NCBI RefSeq assembly: GCF_034670125.1
Contig: NZ_JAXMOC010000006.1
Coordinates: 57,219 to 121,218 of the forward strand
DNA: 64,000 nucleotides
Origin: Maricaulis sp034670125
GTDB taxonomy: Bacteria > Pseudomonadota > Alphaproteobacteria > Caulobacterales > Maricaulaceae
Reading direction: 5' to 3'
Below are positions 41,139 to 50,426 of the stretch, piece by piece. Every line of letters begins with the position of its first letter. Within the stretch, counting starts at the first letter, position 1. The position numbers and the translations under genes are program-made. The notes below the pieces were generated by a model. It was given only the letters and a program-made list of their open reading frames with translations, was not told the origin of the DNA and made no database searches.

Positions 41139-42712
41139 TGATCGGCTCCCGGGCCCGTCCGCAGATGTTCCAGCAACCAGCCTGCCGCCTGGGCCGGCGT
41201 TTCGCGGTTCAGGTCGACGCGGCGATTGGCCTCCCGCATGGCATCGCTGTCGATGGTTCCGACAAGGCCGGACAGGACATTGACGAGTTCCGGATTGGCC
41301 GCCGCGTCCGGCGACAACAGGATGACCGCATCATAGGGCGGCAGGACGCCCAGCGGGTCCTCCAGGACCAGCAGGTCGAAGGCGGCGATGCGCCCGTCGG
41401 TCGTATAGGCCGAGATCATGTCGACCTGCCCGTCCCGAACGGCGCCATACATGAAGGCCGCGTCCATGGCGCGGGTCTGCATGGCACCGAGACCGTATTG
41501 ATCGCGGGTCTTGACCCATTCCGGTCGCGAAAAGACTTCGGCATCACCACCAACAGTCATGCCATCGGAATGTGCGGCCAGGTCGGCGAGACTGCTGACC
41601 CCCAGCGCTTCGGCCCGGTCACGCGCCATCGCGAAGCCGTAGGCATTCTCAAACCCCAGCCCGCCCAACGCCAGGATGCCGTGCTCGGCGTACAGCCAGC
41701 CGGTCATTTCCGCGAGCATGGCATGGCGATTGACCGGTTCAGGCCGGTTCATCACCGTCGCCCAAATGGTACCGGAATAGTCGACATAGACATCGATCTC
41801 GCCGGTACGCAGAGCATCAAAGGCGATGGTTGATCCCAGATTGTCGAGACGTTCGACGCGGGCCCCTGCCGACTCCAGCCGCGTCTGCATTACGGCACCA
41901 AGAATGTATTGTTCGGTGAAGGCCTTGGCGCCGACCACAATGGTTTCGTCAGCGAGGTCGTTGCGATCCCCCGTCTGCGCCATATCCGCCCCGGCGCGGC
42001 GAAACACGCCTGAGGGGACATGGCTCGGCGCTATCGTGATCACGATCAGTGCCGATAGCGCCACTCCGACCCCGATCGCCAGACCCCGCCGGCGATCACG
42101 GGCGGCGACTTCCAGCAGCCGGATGATCTGGTCGAGCGCAATCGCCAGCCCGGCTGCAAACAGGCAACCAAACAGGACGGACAGCCAGTTTCGGGTCTGC
42201 AGGCCGGCAAAGATGTAATTGCCGAGGCTGGACGCACCGACCGGTGTGGCCAGGGTCGCAGCACCGACCACCCACACGACGGCGGTACGCAAGCCCGCCA
42301 CGATGACCGGCAATGCCAGCGGCAACTCGACCTGCCACAGGCGTTCACGCGCCGTCATGCCGATACCCCTGGCGGCTTCGCGCACAACCGGATCAAGTCC
42401 TTGAAGTCCGACAATCGTGTTTCGAAGGATCGGCAGGATCGAATACAGCATCAGCGCCAGAAAGGCCGGCGCATAGCCGATCATGCCGCCCAGAAGCGGC
42501 ACCATGAGTGCCAGCAATGCCAGACCGGGTATGGTCTGGATCACACTGGCAAGATTGAGAACGACCGCCGCGAGACGCGGCCGGGCCGCCGCCAGGATCC
42601 CCAGCGGCAGGCTGATCGACAGGCCGACCAGGATGGCTGCCAGCGACAGCAACATGTGGCCGGCCAGAAGGTCCGGAAGCTCAGCCCAGCGTTCGGCGAG
42701 ATTGTCGCTCAC
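41135..42712 (-). CDS. Osmoprotectant ABC transporter, fused permease and substrate-binding protein
   Basis: A 525-residue fusion. Residues about 1-235 form the permease (several helices; the coupling-helix region VREAARGIGMTARERLWQVELPLALPVIVAGLRTAVVWVVGAATLATPVG). Residues about 245-525 form an OpuAC/ProX-like binding protein (ETIVVGAKAFTEQYILGAVMQTRLESAGARVERLDNLGSTIAFDALRTGEIDVYVDYSGTIWATVM), which would face the periplasm. Such fusions are known in the OpuC/choline/glycine-betaine group. The substrate is most likely a quaternary-amine osmoprotectant. Overlaps the ATPase gene upstream and the two-helix protein gene downstream by 4 bp each. Confidence 0.92.
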   Translation of the reverse strand: MSDNLAERWAELPDLLAGHMLLSLAAILVGLSISLPLGILAAARPRLAAVVLNLASVIQTIPGLALLALMVPLLGGMIGYAPAFLALMLYSILPILRNTIVGLQGLDPVVREAARGIGMTARERLWQVELPLALPVIVAGLRTAVVWVVGAATLATPVGASSLGNYIFAGLQTRNWLSVLFGCLFAAGLAIALDQIIRLLEVAARDRRRGLAIGVGVALSALIVITIAPSHVPSGVFRRAGADMAQTGDRNDLADETIVVGAKAFTEQYILGAVMQTRLESAGARVERLDNLGSTIAFDALRTGEIDVYVDYSGTIWATVMNRPEPVNRHAMLAEMTGWLYAEHGILALGGLGFENAYGFAMARDRAEALGVSSLADLAAHSDGMTVGGDAEVFSRPEWVKTRDQYGLGAMQTRAMDAAFMYGAVRDGQVDMISAYTTDGRIAAFDLLVLEDPLGVLPPYDAVILLSPDAAANPELVNVLSGLVGTIDSDAMREANRRVDLNRETPAQAAGWLLEHLRTGPGADQ

Positions 42713-43488
42713 TGCGCCAGCTCCGCGATGGCCCGCATCTGGCGGCGCGGCGTTTCCAGCAGGTCGGACACATAGTCGTCCGCCGGGGCGATCATCAGGC
42801 TGTGCGGGGTGCCTTGCTGGATGATCCGACCGTCGCGCATCACCGCGACCACGTCGGCCATGATCAGGGCTTCAGCCATGTCATGGGTGACCATTACAGC
42901 AGCAAAACCGAGCTCTGCCTGCAAATCCCGGAAGTCCTGTTGCAGCCCGTCCCGGGTGATCGGATCAAGCGCGCTGAACGGTTCGTCCATCAGGACCAGT
43001 TCCGGACGTCCGGCCAGGGCTCGGGCAAATCCGACGCGCTGGCGCTGGCCACCGGACAGTTCGCCCGGCATCCGGTCTCCGAACTCGTGGGGGTCGAGGC
43101 GCACCATGTCCAGCATCTCACGGACACGCAACTCGACACGCGCCGCATCCTGCCCGGACATGGCCGGGATCAGGCCGACATTGCGGCGGACACTCATGTG
43201 GGGAAACAGGCCGTCGCCCTGCATGACCCAGCCGATACGGCGGCGCAGGGCGACCGCATCCTGGCCGGCGATATCCTCGCCCCCAAACATGATCGAACCG
43301 CCCGAGGGTTCCTCGAGGCGGTTGATCATTTTCAGCAGGCTTGTCTTGCCACACCCCGATGCCCCCGCAAGGACAAGGAGCTGACCTGTCTCAACCTCGA
43401 GCGAGACGCCTCGCACAGCCTCGACATGGCCGGCATAGGTCTTGGAGACCTTGCAGACCTCGAGGACGGGAGGCGTCGTTTCGCTCAA
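42709..43488 (-). CDS. Osmoprotectant ABC transporter ATP-binding protein
   Basis: A 259-residue ATPase. Walker A GASGCGKTS (about residues 38-46), the Q-loop region IGWVMQGDGLFPHMSVRRNVGL, ABC signature LSGGQRQRVGFARAL and Walker B LVLMDEPFSALDP are intact. It lacks the C-terminal CBS domains of ProV/OpuA-type sensors, so ionic-strength sensing must lie elsewhere if it exists. It powers the fused permease-binding protein encoded next. Its start overlaps the DUF3126 stop. Confidence 0.93.
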   Translation of the reverse strand: MSETTPPVLEVCKVSKTYAGHVEAVRGVSLEVETGQLLVLAGASGCGKTSLLKMINRLEEPSGGSIMFGGEDIAGQDAVALRRRIGWVMQGDGLFPHMSVRRNVGLIPAMSGQDAARVELRVREMLDMVRLDPHEFGDRMPGELSGGQRQRVGFARALAGRPELVLMDEPFSALDPITRDGLQQDFRDLQAELGFAAVMVTHDMAEALIMADVVAVMRDGRIIQQGTPHSLMIAPADDYVSDLLETPRRQMRAIAELAQ

Positions 43489-43709
43489 AGATCTTCCAGG
43501 TCGATATCCAGGATGGTGATTTCAAACGAGTATGAGGTTTCGCCCTCATCGATAATCTTGGCGACGACGCCAAGGCACTCGTCTCCAATATGGATTTCGG
43601 CGCACTCATCGGGACGGTTGCGGCACTGCACGACCATCTCCGGGTTGAGCTTGGCCTGCAGGAACATCTGGAGCTTGGCCGCTTCCAGCATGGTCATGTT
43701 CTTGTTCAC
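43485..43709 (-). CDS. DUF3126 family protein
   Basis: A 74-residue protein. The GTG at 43709 has GGAGA nine bases upstream; an ATG four codons on (43697) is less well supported. The sequence VNKNMTMLEAAKLQMFLQAKLNPEMVVQCRNRPDECAEIHIGDECLGVVAKIIDEGETSYSFEITILDIDLEDL is typical of the alphaproteobacterial DUF3126 family. It has no known function. It lies between cysE and the ABC ATPase gene, overlapping the latter by 4 bp. In related genomes this gene often sits beside cysE. Confidence 0.9.
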   Translation of the reverse strand: MNKNMTMLEAAKLQMFLQAKLNPEMVVQCRNRPDECAEIHIGDECLGVVAKIIDEGETSYSFEITILDIDLEDL

Positions 43710-43822
43710 GGGATCATTCTCCGGTCGGGGGATTCGAAGTCGGCGCCAACTAACCCCATGCAGGGGGGGCACGTCCAGTGAGTTGCTGTCGTCGTGACGC
43801 CCGCAAAAGCAGGCAGATCGGT

Positions 43823-44650
43823 TCAACCAGAGCCTTGCGGCAGGCTTTGGTCCATGCTCCTGGCCGGGTCCTTGCCGCAGCTTCCGACCACCTTGGCCGG
43901 AACGCCGGCGACCGTGCAGCCGGCCGGCACCGGCTCCAGTACAACGGAGCCTGCAGCGATCCTCGCTCCGTCGCCGACAGTGATATTGCCCAGCACGCGC
44001 GCTCCGGCGCCAATCAGGACGCCCTTGCCGACTTTGGGGTGACGGTCTTCGTGCGCGGCGCCGGTTCCGCCCAGGGTAACCTCATGCAGGATCGAACAAT
44101 CATCTCCCACCACCGCGGTCTCACCGATCACAACGGAGGTCGCATGATCGAGCATCACACCACGACCGATCCTTGCAGCCGGATGAATATCCAGCCCGAA
44201 CCGCTCACCGACGCGGCTTTGCAGGTGGAACGCCAGGGTCTGGCGCCCCTGCGACCACAGCCAGTGACCAACCCGGTGGGCCTGCAGGGCGTTGTAACCC
44301 TTGAAATAGAGGAAGGGCTGGAGAAGGCTCAGACAGGCCGGGTCGCGCTCATCGATCGCAATCATGTCGGCCGCCGCCTGCTGGACTATATCCGGGTCTC
44401 CGGCAATCGCTTCCTCGGCAACATCGCGGGCCAGCATCGCATCCAGCTGGGCATCGGCCAGCTTGGCGGCGATGCGATAGGCCAGTGCGTCGGAAAAATT
44501 GTTGTGGCGCAAGATGGCCGCATTCAGGAAGCTGGCCAGAATCGGCTCCTCGGCAGCTGCCGATGCGGCTTCCACGCGAAGTCGCGCCCAGATGGACTCT
44601 GTGCCGGTCCGGGCTTCCACAGGTTTTTCGACTTGGCTGAGCGACATCAC
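43823..44650 (-). CDS. cysE: Serine O-acetyltransferase
   Basis: A 275-residue protein. The N-terminal alpha-helical domain is followed by a left-handed beta-helix with hexapeptide rungs (IHPAARIGRGVMLDHATSVVIGETAVVGDDCSILHEVTLGGTGAAHEDRHPKVGKGVLIGAGARVLGNITVGDGARIAAGSVVLEPVPAGCTVAGVPAKVV). Catalytic His residues are in MLDHATS and EDRHPKV. It makes O-acetylserine from serine and acetyl-CoA, the first step of cysteine synthesis. The start overlaps the Nudix stop by 4 bp. Feedback inhibition by cysteine is the family norm. Confidence 0.95.
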   Translation of the reverse strand: MMSLSQVEKPVEARTGTESIWARLRVEAASAAAEEPILASFLNAAILRHNNFSDALAYRIAAKLADAQLDAMLARDVAEEAIAGDPDIVQQAAADMIAIDERDPACLSLLQPFLYFKGYNALQAHRVGHWLWSQGRQTLAFHLQSRVGERFGLDIHPAARIGRGVMLDHATSVVIGETAVVGDDCSILHEVTLGGTGAAHEDRHPKVGKGVLIGAGARVLGNITVGDGARIAAGSVVLEPVPAGCTVAGVPAKVVGSCGKDPARSMDQSLPQGSG

Positions 44651-45255
44651 ACTCTCCTCGCGCCTTGATCCAGCATGGCGGCCGACAGATCGGAGTCCAG
44701 CTCACCCTCCCGGGCCATGTAGTATGCCTTGAACAGCATCGCTACCGTCAAGGCATCGGTGATCCGGCCCGATGTCACCTCTTCGAGAGCATCACGAAAG
44801 TGCAGCTCGCGCGTGCGCAGGTCTTCGGTCCCGTCGGGTTCCGCGTCGCCCGGGGTCAGGCCGGTTGCCAGATAGCCGATCGCCGTTTCGTCGGTAACCG
44901 AGTTGGACAGGTCCATGCGCAGTATTTCGCGCCAGTTTGTCGCGGTATACCCGGTCTCTTCGCGCAGTTCCCTCGCCGCACCTTCGAGCGGATCGGCATC
45001 CAGCGCACCGCCGCCCTCGGGGATCTCCCAGCTGTATCGGTTCTGGGGAAAGCGATGCTGGCCGACAAGCACAATATGCCCGTCCGCCCGCACTGGCAGG
45101 ATCGCAAGGGCATGATTGGCAAACCCGACCACACCATAGATGCCAGCCTTGCCGTCCGGGCGTGTCACCGCATACTCGGTCAGGCATACCCAGTCATTGC
45201 GGTAAACCTCTCGATCGTCCAGCACGGTCCAGGGGCCACGCGTCCGGCTCATCAT
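44647..45255 (-). CDS. Nudix hydrolase, ADP-ribose pyrophosphatase-like
   Basis: A 202-residue protein. The Nudix box GX5EX7REUXEEXGU is present as GALDADPLEGAARELREETGYTA with an upstream ADP-ribose-type WEIPEGGG segment. The flanking HIVLVGQHRFPQNRYSWEIPEGG is typical of ADP-ribose or GDP-mannose diphosphatases. It probably cleaves nucleoside diphosphate derivatives in the cytoplasm. Two ATGs in tandem make the first residue uncertain. It starts the minus-strand run Nudix-cysE-DUF3126-ABC. Confidence 0.9.
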   Translation of the reverse strand: MMSRTRGPWTVLDDREVYRNDWVCLTEYAVTRPDGKAGIYGVVGFANHALAILPVRADGHIVLVGQHRFPQNRYSWEIPEGGGALDADPLEGAARELREETGYTATNWREILRMDLSNSVTDETAIGYLATGLTPGDAEPDGTEDLRTRELHFRDALEEVTSGRITDALTVAMLFKAYYMAREGELDSDLSAAMLDQGARRV

Positions 45256-45288
45256 GCACCTTCGTCACTATGGAACACCCCGTCAGAG

Positions 45289-48200
45289 CTAGGCGTGTTC
45301 GGGCGTGCCGGGCAAGGTCAGCGCCGCCCGGCGCGACCGCTCACGCTGGAGCGCATCGGCCAGGCGCCGCTTTTTCTCCGACAGGCGCATCAGGAATGTG
45401 AAGGCGGCCGGTGCAAACACCAGCGCCAGCAGCGCCGACCCGGCAACACCGCCGACCATGGCCGCGGCAAAGGGCAGCCAGAAGCTGTCGCCAGACAGGA
45501 TGAGCGGAATAAATCCCCCGATCGTTGTCAGCGTGGTCGAAATGATGTGCCGTGTGGCGTCAATCACCGTCGCCTGGACAGCACCGTCCTCCAGCGCCAC
45601 GGCGGCCGGATTGGCCCGCAGCGCCGACAGGACGACGATGGCACCATTGATCGACAGGCCCATCAGGCCCATCGACCCGACAATGGCATTGAAACCGAGT
45701 GGCGTCCCGAACGCCCAGACCCCGAACATGGCCAGCCCGACCGACAGGAAGGCGACGATGAAAATGACGCCGGCAAAGCGGAAGGAGTTGAAGGCCAGCA
45801 CGACCGAACCGATCATCAGGACCAACAGCGGCAAAGCTGTCCCCAGCAGGCCCGCCATCGCGTTGCCACGCTCTGCGGCCTCGCCGGCGATCTGCAAATC
45901 ATAGCCTGGTGGCAGGATGATTCCAGCTTCATCAAGCGCCGAAAAGAAGTGTTCCAGCGCCGGAGCCGGCAGCGTGTAGGGATCGAGAAAACCGTAGATC
46001 GAGTTGACCCGGCGGCCATTCTCGTGAGGAATTCCCGCGACCTGCGGGGCCAGCACAACCTCCCCCAGTGCGGCCAGCGGTGCCGACAGGATATCCTGTC
46101 CCGGTGTCGCAAGAGGAGAGGCGGAAACGGCTGAAAGGCTGGAACGCCGCGAGTCACGGGCAATGACCCGAACCGGCAATTCCTGGACACCTTCCAGCAC
46201 GCTTCCGCCTACAACGCCGTCCAATTCGCCCCGCAACCGGTTGGCGAGGTCATCGAGACGAATTCCGGCAAGTTCAGCTGCGGCCTCATCGGCCATGATA
46301 CGGGCGACCGGCTCACCCATCTCCAGCAGTGCGAGCGTATGGGTGACGGTCGGGGTTTGCGCCAAGACGGCCCGGATCTCGTTACCCAGGCGGTTCAACT
46401 CGGTCAGTTCCGGCCCGACCAGGACCAGTTCGATCGGCGCCGGGATCGGCGGGCCCTGCTCGAACGGCAGGGTCAACAGGCGGGCGTCAGGAAACGCCGT
46501 CATCACCCGGCGCTGCAGGTCCGGCAGGATACGCGCCGTTGCCTGCGGCGATGCCATGTGGACAAACCCGCTGGCGTAACTGGAGACGCCCGACTTGTTG
46601 CCGACCGCGTTGTAATAGGTCCGCGGCGCGCTTTCACCGATCACCCAGGAGACCCGCTCGACATCCGGATAGGATTCGATCAAGGCCGTGGCACGCTCGG
46701 TCTGGCGCCGGGTTTCCTCAATCGAGGTCGAGGACGGCAGCTCGAGGGAGAGCTGGAACATGTCGCGGTCGGTCGGCGGGAAGAACTGCATGGGCAGGGT
46801 CGAGGCCGCCAGGAAACCGGCAATCGGCAGGAGAAATCCGCCGACCAGACCGGTCCATGGGCGCCGGGTCACAGCGTCCAGAACCGCCCGATAAGGTCCG
46901 GCGAGCGGGCCGGCGCCCAGCCCCTGCCGCCAGAAACGTCGCGGGCCGTCGGCAATGGCCGGGTCATCAAACCAGGCCGCAAAGGCGCCGACCACCGTCA
47001 TGGCAAGAATGAAGGATGAGACCACGGCGAAGATCACCGAAATCCCGATCATCGAAATGAATTCTCCTGCCGCTCCGGGCATCAGCGCAATGGGCGCGAA
47101 CGCGAAAACAGTGGTCAGGGTCGAGGCCAGCAGTGGGGCGAACAAGTGCCGCAAGGCCCTGTCCAGCGCGTCCAGCGGGCCGGCACCGCGGCCCCGCATC
47201 AGACGGTATTCATCGACCACAACGATGGCATTGTCGATCAACAGGCCCAACGCAACCACAAGGCCGGTTACCGACATCTGGTGCAGCGGCTCGTCATAGA
47301 GGCTGGTCAGCAGCATCACGGCCAGCACCGTCAACGGCAGGGCCGACCCGACAATCAGGGCAGCGCGCCACCCCATCATCAAGAACAGGACGGCGAAAAC
47401 GATCAGCGCCGAATAGCCCAGATCACGAGCCAGACCGCTCAACCGGCTGTCGACATAGTCAGCTTGGCGGAAAATGGTCTCGACCCGTACGCCCGGGACC
47501 GAGCCGGCAAACTCGGCGACAACCGCATCGGCGGCCTGCGACCAGTGATCAACCCGCAATTCCGGCTGCAGATAAGCGGCCACGAAGACAGCGCGGCGCC
47601 CATTGGTTGTGGCCAGCGCATCGACCGGTGTTCGGGCGCCCTTCTCCACCTCCGCGACATCACCGACGCGGATGAAGCCTCCGTCGGGACCTTCGCCCAG
47701 AGCGATCGACCGGATCCGGTCAAGGCCATCGAACTCGCCGGCAATCTCGACATTGAGATCGACGCCACCCGCGCGCAGCTCTCCGGCCGGTGACTTGGCA
47801 TCTGCGCTGGCCGTCAGGCGGGCCAGATCCGCCATGCCGAGGCCCAGCGCAGCCAGGGTGTCGGGGTCGGCAAGAATGCGGATTTCTTCCTCGACCTCGC
47901 CGAAAACCGCGGTCTCCTCGGTCCCGTCCATATTGCGCAAACGGGATTCCAGATCGGCGGCGAGGCGCGACAGGATGGCCGGGTTTTCGGCGCCGGCCTC
48001 GCCCCAGCTGAGCGAGACGATCATAGTCGCCGCGCCCAGATACTGACGACGTACGTCCGGTGCAATCACGCCCTGCGGCAGGGTGGGCCGGACGCTTTCA
48101 ACCTGCTCGCGGATCTGGGTCCAGGCCTGGTCCACCTCGGTGGCATTGAGGTCTTCCCGGATTTGCAGATGGATGACCGACACGCCCGATTGCGACGTCG

Positions 48201-48438
48201 AACTGGTATCGTTTATCTCGGCGAGCTCGTGGATCGCATTCTCGATCGGCTCGGTCACCAGGGCTTCAACCCGCTCCGCCGATGCGCCGGGAAAAGCCGT
48301 CACGACCAGGCCGAAGCGTTCGGTCAGCGACGGGTCTTCCTGCCGGCCCAGCGTCAGCAGCGCGCCCAGTCCTGCTGCAACCAGCAGAATGACCGCCAGC
48401 GCCGTCAGGCGTGAGTATCTGAAAAACAGCGTGCTCAT
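45289..48438 (-). CDS. RND family efflux pump inner-membrane transporter
   Basis: A 1049-residue protein, the normal length of an RND transporter. Twelve membrane segments are expected; the duplicated halves each start with a helix (SRLTALAVILLVAAGLGAL) and a large periplasmic domain. The proton-relay helix has GLLIDNAIVVVDEYRLM, with the Asp of TM4 retained. ALRHLFAPLLASTLTTVFAFAPIAL is characteristic. Substrate is unknown: it lacks the CusA Met-cluster and resembles the HAE group of drug or metabolite pumps. It needs the adaptor encoded upstream and an outer-membrane factor that is not in this window. Stop and start of the pair overlap by 4 bp. Confidence 0.95.
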   Translation of the reverse strand: MSTLFFRYSRLTALAVILLVAAGLGALLTLGRQEDPSLTERFGLVVTAFPGASAERVEALVTEPIENAIHELAEINDTSSTSQSGVSVIHLQIREDLNATEVDQAWTQIREQVESVRPTLPQGVIAPDVRRQYLGAATMIVSLSWGEAGAENPAILSRLAADLESRLRNMDGTEETAVFGEVEEEIRILADPDTLAALGLGMADLARLTASADAKSPAGELRAGGVDLNVEIAGEFDGLDRIRSIALGEGPDGGFIRVGDVAEVEKGARTPVDALATTNGRRAVFVAAYLQPELRVDHWSQAADAVVAEFAGSVPGVRVETIFRQADYVDSRLSGLARDLGYSALIVFAVLFLMMGWRAALIVGSALPLTVLAVMLLTSLYDEPLHQMSVTGLVVALGLLIDNAIVVVDEYRLMRGRGAGPLDALDRALRHLFAPLLASTLTTVFAFAPIALMPGAAGEFISMIGISVIFAVVSSFILAMTVVGAFAAWFDDPAIADGPRRFWRQGLGAGPLAGPYRAVLDAVTRRPWTGLVGGFLLPIAGFLAASTLPMQFFPPTDRDMFQLSLELPSSTSIEETRRQTERATALIESYPDVERVSWVIGESAPRTYYNAVGNKSGVSSYASGFVHMASPQATARILPDLQRRVMTAFPDARLLTLPFEQGPPIPAPIELVLVGPELTELNRLGNEIRAVLAQTPTVTHTLALLEMGEPVARIMADEAAAELAGIRLDDLANRLRGELDGVVGGSVLEGVQELPVRVIARDSRRSSLSAVSASPLATPGQDILSAPLAALGEVVLAPQVAGIPHENGRRVNSIYGFLDPYTLPAPALEHFFSALDEAGIILPPGYDLQIAGEAAERGNAMAGLLGTALPLLVLMIGSVVLAFNSFRFAGVIFIVAFLSVGLAMFGVWAFGTPLGFNAIVGSMGLMGLSINGAIVVLSALRANPAAVALEDGAVQATVIDATRHIISTTLTTIGGFIPLILSGDSFWLPFAAAMVGGVAGSALLALVFAPAAFTFLMRLSEKKRRLADALQRERSRRAALTLPGTPEHA

Positions 48439-49574
48439 CGCGCAACCGCCTCGAGCGTCGCCGGAATGACAATCTGGCCCGGTGTGATCCGCTGCAGGCC
48501 GGACGCGAGCAGGAGTTCGCCAGGCGCCACAGCGCCACGGACATAGATGCGCTCTGCTTCCACCCGGACGGTTTCAACCACGCGTGGCTCCAGCCGATAG
48601 GAATTGCTGTCCAAGGGCACAAGAACATAGACCGACCACAAGCCGCGTCGGCCCTCCGCGAGGGCCGCCGTGGGGACCCAGAAGCCATCGGTCCCGATCG
48701 GAGTCTGTACAGACAGGCGAGCGATCTGCCCGGCCGCGACAGCCTGCCCCGGCTCAAGGTCGAACACGGCGGTGACGGTGCGGGTCTGCCGGTCCACAAC
48801 GCTGGACGAAGCCCGGAAATAGGCGTTCAGCGGCGCCCGGTGGCCGTCCACCGCGAACCGGGCCGTGTCGCCGGGTCGGAAGCCGGCAGCGACAGCCGGC
48901 GGCAGGCCCACATTGATTTCCAGCTGGTCCAGTTCGACCAGTTCGAGCAATGGCTGGCCTGGCGAGGCGATCGCGCCTTCGTCGGCCCGGCGGGCTGTCA
49001 CGACACCGTCAAACGGCGCGATCATCACCGACAGGTCGAGTTGGACCCGCAGGGAGTCAGCAGCCGCGGCGGCGGCGTTCTGGCGTGCCAGGGCCGCCCG
49101 GGTCGACGTGCGGACCTCGTCGAATCTTTGTTGGGAAATATGCCCGCGCTCAAGCAACTGCGCCTGCCGACTTTCGGTTTCACTGGCAAGCGCCGTCTGG
49201 GCGGCGGCCTCGGCGGTCTGCGCCTCGGCGGCCGCAATCTGCGCCTCGACCGCGCGGACATCGAGCCGGGCCAGGACATCACCGGCCAGCACCCTGTCCC
49301 CGACGTCTACATGGATCCGGTCAATGCGACCGGCCCGCTCGAAGCCGAGCGCGCTCTGGCGCCGCGCCGCAACCAGGCCCGGAAAGAACTCGGCAATGCT
49401 CGCGTCGGGATCATGCGTCGCGGTGAGCACTGACACACTGATCGGGGTCGGGGCCGCGGCCACAATGTTCGCCTCGGCTCGCAAGGCGGTAACGCCAAAC
49501 ACCAGAATGGCAACCAGCAAAGCCGCTAGCGCGACGGCAGATCCGGCCCCAAGGCGCCGCTTGTAGAGAGACAT
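48435..49574 (-). CDS. RND efflux periplasmic adaptor (membrane fusion protein)
   Basis: A 379-residue protein. The N-terminal segment (AVALAALLVAILVFGVTAL) is a signal/anchor. The lipoyl half-motifs IDRIHVDVGDRVLAGDVLARLDV and VTARRADEGAIASPGQPLLELVELD flank an alpha-helical hairpin (QIAAAEAQTAEAAAQTALASETESRQAQLLERGHISQQRFDEVR). Beta-barrel and membrane-proximal parts follow (GDTARFAVDGHRAPLNAYFRASSSVVDRQTRTVTAVFDL). It links the pump to an outer-membrane channel. It is first of the two-gene pump operon; the TetR operator lies about 60 bp upstream. Confidence 0.94.
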   Translation of the reverse strand: MSLYKRRLGAGSAVALAALLVAILVFGVTALRAEANIVAAAPTPISVSVLTATHDPDASIAEFFPGLVAARRQSALGFERAGRIDRIHVDVGDRVLAGDVLARLDVRAVEAQIAAAEAQTAEAAAQTALASETESRQAQLLERGHISQQRFDEVRTSTRAALARQNAAAAAADSLRVQLDLSVMIAPFDGVVTARRADEGAIASPGQPLLELVELDQLEINVGLPPAVAAGFRPGDTARFAVDGHRAPLNAYFRASSSVVDRQTRTVTAVFDLEPGQAVAAGQIARLSVQTPIGTDGFWVPTAALAEGRRGLWSVYVLVPLDSNSYRLEPRVVETVRVEAERIYVRGAVAPGELLLASGLQRITPGQIVIPATLEAVAR

Positions 49575-49631
49575 GTGAGCATCCTCGTCCTGTCACAGAC
49601 GGGATATAGGTCACTAAATGTCGTTTGCAAA

Positions 49632-49646
49632 GTGAACGGCGTTCAC
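49632..49646. promoter_or_regulatory. Palindromic operator GTGAACGGCGTTCAC
   Basis: A perfect 6-bp inverted repeat with a 3-bp spacer lies between the TetR gene stop and the adaptor gene start, 58 bp before the pump operon. The form matches operators of TetR-family efflux regulators. The repressor is probably the product of 49664-50311. Confidence 0.65.
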
Positions 49647-49663
49647 ATTTCTGCGAATACCAG

Positions 49664-50311
49664 TTATCCGGATTTGGAGAGGCCGCGCATGATCATGTCC
49701 ATGTGCAGGTCTATGACCGCGTCGGTGGTTACATGTTCGGACCCCGGCATGCCGTTGGGAAAATCGTCGAGGCAGACAATCAGCATGGTCAGGCCGTGCA
49801 GGCTCGCCCAGACACTCTTGGACGCCACTCGCGGATCAACCTGCCGGAAAGCGCCCTCAAGCTGTCCGGCCTGGATCATGTCGACCAGCTTTTCCTCGGC
49901 CTCGAACGCCACTTCCTTTTCATCATGGATGTGCGGTTTCGTCGTCACCGACGGGGAGAACGCCATCATGTAGTGATTGGGCTCTTCCATGCCTGTCTCG
50001 ACATAGGCGCGCATGCAGCGGGCACACAGCGACGCGGTTTCGCCGCCCTCTTCCATCGCCCCGTGGATCCGCGACAGGAGGCGTTCGAAGAACATTTCAC
50101 GGATCGCCGTGAACAAGTCATCCTTTGACGCAAAATACTTGTAGATGGCGGCCGGTGAGTAATCGATGGCCTCGGCCAGACGACGCATCGAGATGCCTTC
50201 TTCCCCTTCCGAGGTGAAGATCGTCTCGGCGGCATCGATAATGGCCTCGCGCACCTTGCGGCGGCGCCGGTCTGCCGGCGTATCGTCTTCAATGGCGATT
50301 TCAGCGTTCAT
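49664..50311 (-). CDS. TetR family transcriptional regulator
   Basis: A 215-residue protein. The N-terminal HTH reads KVREAIIDAAETIFTSEGEEGISMRRLAEAIDYSPAAIYKYFASKDDLFTAI, the classical TetR DNA-binding domain. The C-terminal part (SLCARCMRAYVETGMEEPNHYMMAFSP and TDAVIDLHMDMIMRGL) is the ligand-binding and dimer domain. It lies upstream of and on the same strand as the pump genes. Between them is the palindrome at 49632. It probably represses the pump and is released by a pump substrate. Confidence 0.93.
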   Translation of the reverse strand: MNAEIAIEDDTPADRRRRKVREAIIDAAETIFTSEGEEGISMRRLAEAIDYSPAAIYKYFASKDDLFTAIREMFFERLLSRIHGAMEEGGETASLCARCMRAYVETGMEEPNHYMMAFSPSVTTKPHIHDEKEVAFEAEEKLVDMIQAGQLEGAFRQVDPRVASKSVWASLHGLTMLIVCLDDFPNGMPGSEHVTTDAVIDLHMDMIMRGLSKSG

Positions 50312-50426
50312 ACTTGATACGTTTCCCCAACGAACTCAATTTGAGTGCAGTCCCCGTCAACAGGTATACCGACCCCGGACCATCCAGGTCAAAGATAGTC
50401 TCGCAGCCAGCAGGTCAGGCATCATA

